A stretch of 64,000 nt of DNA from Pleodorina starrii. Its lineage: Eukaryota; Chlorophyta; Chlorophyceae; Chlamydomonadales; Volvocaceae. The notes beneath the pieces were generated by a model, which saw nothing but the letters and a program-made list of their open reading frames with translations, made no database searches and was not told the DNA's origin. Positions within the stretch are counted from its first letter, which is position 1. Each line of letters opens with the position of its first letter. The DNA lies in contig BRXU01000015.1 of assembly GCA_030267565.1 (NCBI GenBank), positions 495,001 through 559,000 on the forward strand. Reading direction: 5' to 3'. The translations under genes and the position numbers were made by a program. This document shows positions 58,601 through 64,000 of the stretch, piece after piece.

Positions 58601-61195
58601 CGGCAGCCCAGTCAGTCGGCGCTTCTCCGCCTCACCGCACCAAGCGCAAAGCCCGGCATTGGCGGGCCAAGCCTCGGAAACAAGTCTAGGTATCGGAGGC
58701 CGAGCGAACGTGGCGCTTGCGGGGGGCAGCGGGAGCGGCATGAGCCCCGGCGGAGGCGCGGCGGGGGCTTCGGGGCTCAGCGGAAAGTCGTGGCGGGAAA
58801 AGGAGGAGGCGCTTCAGCGGCTGCAGGTAAGCAAAAACCTTGGGACGGCGTTGCGTCTGGGCCGCATGGGGCTGCACCGGGGCCGCAATGCGCGCGTATG
58901 GAGGGCGGCCATGGCTGCATACGAGGGAACGTTATTGTCGAAGGCGTATGCGCTGTTGCCGATGCAGCTTCACACGGACGGGCAGTCCTTGGTCCGGCCC
59001 AGACCATGCGTGCGGCCAGCGACCCGCCCACGGCTCTCTCGCCGGCGCTGTCCCGTTCCGCACCTTACTACGTCCACCCCTGGGCAAGAAGAAGACGGCC
59101 GGCGCCTGACGGCGCCGCCGCACCCACATCCGCCATGCGCCGTCTCATGCTGCATTCGCCAACTGCCGCAGGCCCGTAGCAGCCAGCGGGACCTGCCGAT
59201 GCAGCTCTCGGGGCCCCTGCAGCAGCCCGGGGGGCAATTCCAGCATGGCCCCCTGCTGCCTCATTTGGCTGGAGATGTGGACTCGGCGCTGGAGCGGCAC
59301 CGGGAGCAGCGGCAGCTCCGCAGCTCGCGACCGCAGTCGCCCGAGTACGCGGGCATGGGCGGGGCCGGAGGGCCGGGACAATTCGGCGGGGGCTCGCCGC
59401 CGACCGCCTCTGCTGCCGCGGCGGCGGCGGCGATGGACCCGAAGGTGCGTGCGGAGGGGGGGGCATCCGGCGCGGCTCCGTGACGGGGGGAGGGTGACGT
59501 GTCCTCGTCGTCGTTGCGAGACTTCGGCGCAGCACGTGTGCTGAGCGGCCGTGCAAGTACTTTGCCGGCGAGCGCTGATACCGCCAACCTTTGTTTCCCG
59601 CCTCCTCTCTCGACAAACAACCGCCCCTGCCGATGCGGACGCCGATGCCGCTGCGCAGACCCGTATGAAGGCGCGTAAGGAGGAGGAGGCGCGGCGGCGC
59701 GAGGCGGAGCTGCTGCAAGCACGCAAGGTGTACTTCGAGGAGCGCAAGCAGGCGGCCGCGCGGCTGCAGCAGCTGTACACACCCTCGCCCAGCAACCAGG
59801 TCGCCAGCACCGCCAGGCGAGTCACGGACAGCTCGCCGCTGTCGCTGCACGGCGGCATCAGCCTCAGCGGGGAGTACCACTCCGTGCAACAGCAGCCGCA
59901 GCACGCGCACTACTCCTCGCCGCACCACCTGCATCACACCAACTCTACCGTCAGCCACAGCGGCGGCGTCGACGGCGCGATGATGCTCGTGCGCGAGTCC
60001 AGCGGCGAGGTCGGCAGCGCCCTGGGCGGCCCGCAGCTGTCGTATTACGGCGGCGGCGGCGTGGGGCCGCCGCTGCCGCGGGGGGCCGCGTGTCCGGACG
60101 TTAGCGACAGCGACGATGACCTCGAATACGGGGTGAGTAGGGCAGCTGGGTGGCTTGGCACGCAGTCTGCCTGGCTTGCGCTGCAGTTGTCGGCTTCGGA
60201 TGCCTGCGCTCGGGCCCTTCATGCCCCATGGAGTGCCGGTCCTTAGGGTTTCGGCTGCCGGGGTCGTCACCGCCGTGTGAATCAGTTCAGCGCCAAGATC
60301 CAGAAGAGCGGACGGGCGCCATCCTGTACTTGTTTTCGCTGAAATGCTTAGCACCAAGCTGCTGGGCCCTGCCACACGCCGCCAGCCGCACTTTCCCGGC
60401 CTCTGCCTTGCCCCGCGTCCCCCTGGGCCGTTCGTGGGGAAGGGCCCCCGATGCTCTTCGGCGCTCGTGCTCGTGCACCTACCGTATGCTCGCGTGCGTG
60501 CGTGTGTCTGCATGCCATGCAGGAGGGCTGCGCCATGCAGGAGTTTGAGGCGGAGCTGGTCAACACGGCGGCGGGAAGCAGCGGCGTGTCGTCCCCCACG
60601 GCGGCACCCAGCACCGCAGTGGCTTCGCCGCAGCTGCAGCAGGCGCTGGACCGGGGCGATCTGGCGGACCGCATACTGGCGCTGCGTGAGGTGCGTTCAT
60701 TGGGAGGGGCGAGACGGCCAGGAGTTTTATACTTGTCTCCGGAGGGAGCAAACGCGGCAACCCCTCGGCGCGCGGCCCGTGGCTGCCAGCGTGGTGCGCC
60801 CCTAGCCGGTAAGCCCTGTCACCCAAGCATGCCGCCCGCTAACCACATCCACCGCACGTGGCGCGGAGCCACAACACGTCACGGCGGAGCGCGCCGCCAT
60901 CGCGGATACTCTGCCGCCAGGTAACACCGCAAATTCGTCCTCTGGTCAGACCCTCCCTCTGGGCCCGGCGGTCTGCGCATTTCTGCAGGTGTGCGCGTTC
61001 AACCTGGGCCAGCCGCTGTACGAGCTGATATACGGCTACATCCGCAAGCGCATGGCGCAGGGCGTGACGGACGACGCCGCGTTCCGGCAGGAGCTGTTTC
61101 AGCGGCTGGGCCCGGGCCGCATGCAGTACGTGCACCTCATAGACCAGCTCATCTACTTTGAGGACATGCACGGGCTGCAGTCCGCACTCATGTGA
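55655..61195 (+). CDS. NIMA-related protein kinase (NEK family)
   Basis: Twelve exons splice in frame to 806 residues: 55655-55839, 55984-56280, 56486-56508, 56716-56873, 57275-57376, 57788-57900, 58174-58345, 58578-58826, 59172-59444, 59659-60132, 60523-60690, 60989-61195. The kinase domain spans residues about 4-255, with Gly loop GTGTYGAAY, lysine strand YVLKKVKV, HRDLKTQN catalytic loop, DFGISR, GTPYYMSPE activation end and DMWSLGCVLYEM, all in the NIMA/NEK pattern. NEKs act at centrioles, cilia and in the cell cycle; algae have an expanded set. After it come a coiled-coil stub, a Ser/Pro-rich region, two Glu/Arg-rich coiled coils (KSWREKEEALQRLQ; MKARKEEEARRREAELL), a His/Ser-rich region and a conserved-looking C-terminus. 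The intron after 56873 begins with GC (gcaagg). The start was chosen because residues 1-11 form the usual NEK opening (M-x-x-Y-x-x-x-K-x-L-G). Confidence 0.88.
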
Positions 61196-63339
61196 ATGAA
61201 TCGTGTGAACCCAATTGCGGGGCTGGCGTGGACGTGGGGGACGTGCGACATGCGTTCGAGGAGGGCATTAACGGAGTGGGCGGGGCGGGATTCAGCTGAG
61301 CTGATGGCGGGATGGAGTGTGAGGCTGGGCGGGGCAGGGATGGAGGGCGGAGGGCGGCCCGGTGTTCGCCCCTGGACAAGGGACTGCGTGCTGCAAGAGG
61401 CTCGGACTTTTAGCGCCTACTAGAGAGATATCTTTTTTCGCCGCGCAACATTATCTGCGCGGGATGATGAGCTGCTGTATATCCTGTCCAGACAGAAAAC
61501 GCAGGCTTCCGTGGCATCGCACCGCGCGGCTTTGCTGCACTTTCATCGCGCTTGCACAAATTAAAGGCGGCGGTTTGGGCGAAATTGTGGGCTGGCGGCG
61601 AGTGATTGGACACAGCGGCAGTGCTTTCCTGCAGTGGTCACGTTGTTCGATGGTTCCGGTGCCAGATTACATGCGGTATGCGTGCAGCCGGCGGGAAGGC
61701 GAGGAAGACACGCAATCACTGCCTGTTAAACCCTAAAACCCTAATGCACCAAACCCTGCGGGCGCAGCGATGGTGTGATACATCATACCCTGCGGTTTAA
61801 CCGTGAAGCGGCGCATTGTGCCCGTGGCAGGGGGAGATCATACGGCGGCAGCGCGGTCGCACGGGCAATGCGGTAACGCAACCCAGGCTATATAGTGGTG
61901 TAAATACGGTATGAAATTTGGCTTGGCTGCCGTGCGGTGTCCGACGACTGCGGCACCTAGTTGACCTTGTATCGAGGGGATTGCGTTCTTTCTTCCGCCG
62001 TTGTTTATACGTTACCTGTGGGGTCCTGGTGGGGTCGTTGTTTTCTGTTCCTCTTGATGTCTCGCTGAAGGGGCTTCTTACAGCAGCGAGTTGCTGTTTT
62101 GCGGCAGCGCAACGAATGAAATCCCGAGTTTCCCGGCATCGTTTTCGGCTACATGGGATTTGCGTGGCGCGTGCTGCTTTTATTTTCAGGCGCGTGCGTG
62201 GTTTTATTTCCAGGTGGAAGTAGGAGGAGCGTCGTTTCCCCTCGCTTTTTTGCCCTTGACAGGGGCATGTGTGATGGAAGCCGCTGGCGGACCTGCATCG
62301 CATTCCTTCTGTGTGTGCTTCCTTATGGGTTCCCATCTGACAAACCTCGGATGCGTCGTACTCAAGGGTACCGCTTTACTTGATTCATGTCGATTTGTAC
62401 GTTGGGAATACCTCGCGTTGGGGTATATGTTGCCCGCTTCCAAGCATTTGCCCGATGGGCACGCGAATGGAACAATCGCAGCAAGCGAGCTAACGTATAA
62501 CCTAAAAAATGTTCCAGCTCATACGTGACTTGTTCCTGCCGATTGGGGTAGATGCCGATTACAAGGCGCGCCCAGGAGTACCGAATCGCGTACCAAGATG
62601 TGTTCTTTCTGGCCGCAGTTCGGATCTTCGGAAATGGGAGCTTTCTTTGTCCCGTGGGTCGCTGCTGCTGGGACATCTTTTTCAGCGTGTTCAGCAGTAG
62701 CAAGGTCGTGAACGTTCAGCAGTAGCAAGGTCGTGAACTTATATGTACGGACACGCTGTCCTCGCCGTCGCTTTTGGGTCTCCGCAGTCTGCTCCGGAAC
62801 GACGGTCGCGGGGCTCGCAGTTTCACACTCCCATAACGATCGCCAAGTATTTGGGACAGACATAATTCGCTTGTGTATAATGATGTGCCATCGCTTATAA
62901 GATATGAATTGCCCGTCCTTTAGCTCCCGAACGACTACGTATAACGGCCTTCGAACAATTTCCAACCAGATGGGATGCCTGGTAAAGGCGACTAACTGTG
63001 CATAGTGCTCGCGCAAACATATACTATCCTGCTTAAGTTAATCACTGGATAGTGCCCAGTTCAGCAGAGCCTTCAAGTTCAGTCCGTTTGAAGCCCAGAG
63101 AAATACTACTAGTACCCACAAAAAGAGTCACAAAAATGACAGCCGTTTTCATCGATGCCGAAATATTATTTGACATTTATTAACTGCGGTATGCGTCACA
63201 AGTCGCGGTGAACAGTGACTAAGGTGTAAGGACGCTTGGCGACAACCAGCGAACCAGGTGTGTGACTCTTGAAGATGCTAACAGGTATCAAAAAATCGAT
63301 AGCGTGTGCTTGCGTCGGCGGGGAAACATCCTCTGGAAA
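61196..63339. other. Intergenic region
   Basis: No gene is supported. TGTAA at 61899-61903 may end the NEK transcript. A 25-bp tandem repeat is at 62689-62738. A 165-codon - strand frame (63016-62519) has no ATG start and matches nothing I recognise. Confidence 0.45.
62689..62738. repeat. 25-bp tandem duplication
   Basis: The unit gttcagcagtagcaaggtcg plus tgaac occurs twice back to back with no differences. Confidence 0.95.
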
Positions 63340-64000
63340 ATGATGGGAGGGCGATTACCAAGGCCGCCACGTCTGCTGCTTGTGTCCATCCCGCGTCCTG
63401 ACCGTAATTTCATTCCGGGTTGCGTAAGTGCATTGGCTCTTTCCATAATGGCGGGCAGTTATGGACGCGTCCCATGGGCCACAGTTGCTACCACCGAGCT
63501 TAAAGCAAAAAAGATTGTTCCCGTGCATCCAAACGGCAGTTGCTCCGTTTTTGATAAGAGATACCCGTATTCCGCATTCTCAGCTATGCTTGTACGCCTG
63601 CTTGACGCCACGGGCATTTTGTACTACGGCGCCGTTGCTTTACCACCACTTTGTCCGGCCACTGTCATCCTTCTGCATTTCAGGCGTCGCCTCCCTCCCA
63701 TCACATCAGACCATAGCAGCCTTATGTGGATTGGTAGCTTGTTCCCAGACACCGCCACTGCACGGGCAGATGACTGCCGCCTGCTGGCCTGCCGAAGCCC
63801 GCGACAGCGTCGCTTGGGGGGAGGCGGTTGGGTGGACAACCGGCGACACGCTTTATCCAGGCCAGGACAAAGCCACCTGCTCATGGGGGACGCAACAGGA
63901 GGCCAGCAGTTGACGGCCGGTGAGGCCGTCGACGGTGCCGCGGCCTCGGTGGCGGAATGCCAGCAGCTGGCTGCCGATGGGCCAACGGACGCAGCGGAAT
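63340..64000 (+). CDS. Open frame running off the right edge (partial, unrecognised)
   Basis: The frame is free of stop codons from about 63208 to the last base, roughly 260 codons, and contains ATGs at 63340, 63343 and 63448. The translation shows two short hydrophobic stretches (near 63361-63385 and 63610-63680), and becomes Ala/Glu/Gly-rich with G/C-biased third positions after about 63870, which is the part most likely to be real exon. No family is recognised. The gene, if real, continues beyond the window; the earlier part may be intron or UTR. Confidence 0.28.
   Translation, partial: MMGGRLPRPPRLLLVSIPRPDRNFIPGCVSALALSIMAGSYGRVPWATVATTELKAKKIVPVHPNGSCSVFDKRYPYSAFSAMLVRLLDATGILYYGAVALPPLCPATVILLHFRRRLPPITSDHSSLMWIGSLFPDTATARADDCRLLACRSPRQRRLGGGGWVDNRRHALSRPGQSHLLMGDATGGQQLTAGEAVDGAAASVAECQQLAADGPTDAAE

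Noticed and set aside
61729..61742. ccctaaaaccctaa, resembling the Chlamydomonas telomere repeat
   Set aside because: Less than two units, with no further repeats nearby; too short to call an interstitial telomere.
62519..63016. 165-codon - strand frame near the right end
   Set aside because: Begins with TTG, matches nothing recognised and contains the non-coding-looking 25-bp tandem repeat near its end.

Overview
The window is GC-rich nuclear DNA from a green alga, most likely a volvocine/Chlamydomonadales species. The evidence is dense short GT-AG introns in every gene, codons biased to G/C in the third position, long Gly/Ala/Gln runs inside proteins, abundant simple repeats, and a gene set that fits a ciliated alga (an intraflagellar-transport dynein chain, a NIMA-family kinase, a GT77 arabinosyltransferase). 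The species cannot be fixed from sequence alone. I built the spliced models by hand from splice consensus, reading phase and conserved motifs. For seven of the eight recognised complete genes all exons close in frame on consensus GT-AG sites plus two GC-AG introns; the eighth (COX5b) also closes in frame but its first donor is weak.

Layout, left to right: the last exon of a TKL-like protein kinase (+, about 1.2-1.4 kb); a repeat-rich gap with a 214-bp GTCT microsatellite; a two-domain 3-mercaptopyruvate sulfurtransferase (+, 3.8-7.4 kb); a dynein-2 intermediate chain of the WDR34/FAP133 type (-, 9.8-15.6 kb) with a 0.57-kb pentanucleotide array in one intron; head-to-head with it a GT77-type arabinosyltransferase (+, 16.1-20.5 kb); a less GC-rich stretch with an unrecognised spliced gene and a duplicated 135-bp segment (-, 21-22.1 kb); an unrecognised low-complexity protein (+, 22.7-25.2 kb); a START/DUF220-like lipid-binding protein (+, 27.2-30.2 kb); a very large BRCA2 homologue (-, 32.0-46.4 kb); head-to-head with it a SOUL haem-binding protein (+, 47.0-48.4 kb); an unrecognised small gene (-, about 49.8-50.6 kb); COX5b (+, 52.5-54.3 kb); a NIMA-related kinase (+, 55.7-61.2 kb); and an open frame running off the right edge.

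The genes do not form a pathway. The outstanding item is the BRCA2 homologue: about 3564 residues, ten BRC-like RAD51-binding repeats of which five are almost identical tandem copies, a Gln/His/Pro-rich region of about 700 residues, and a complete C-terminal helical/OB-fold DNA-binding region. Other points worth following are a COX5b that appears to lack all four zinc cysteines, a duplicated SOUL motif, paired TQT motifs in the dynein chain, and two GC-AG introns with the same donor hexamer.
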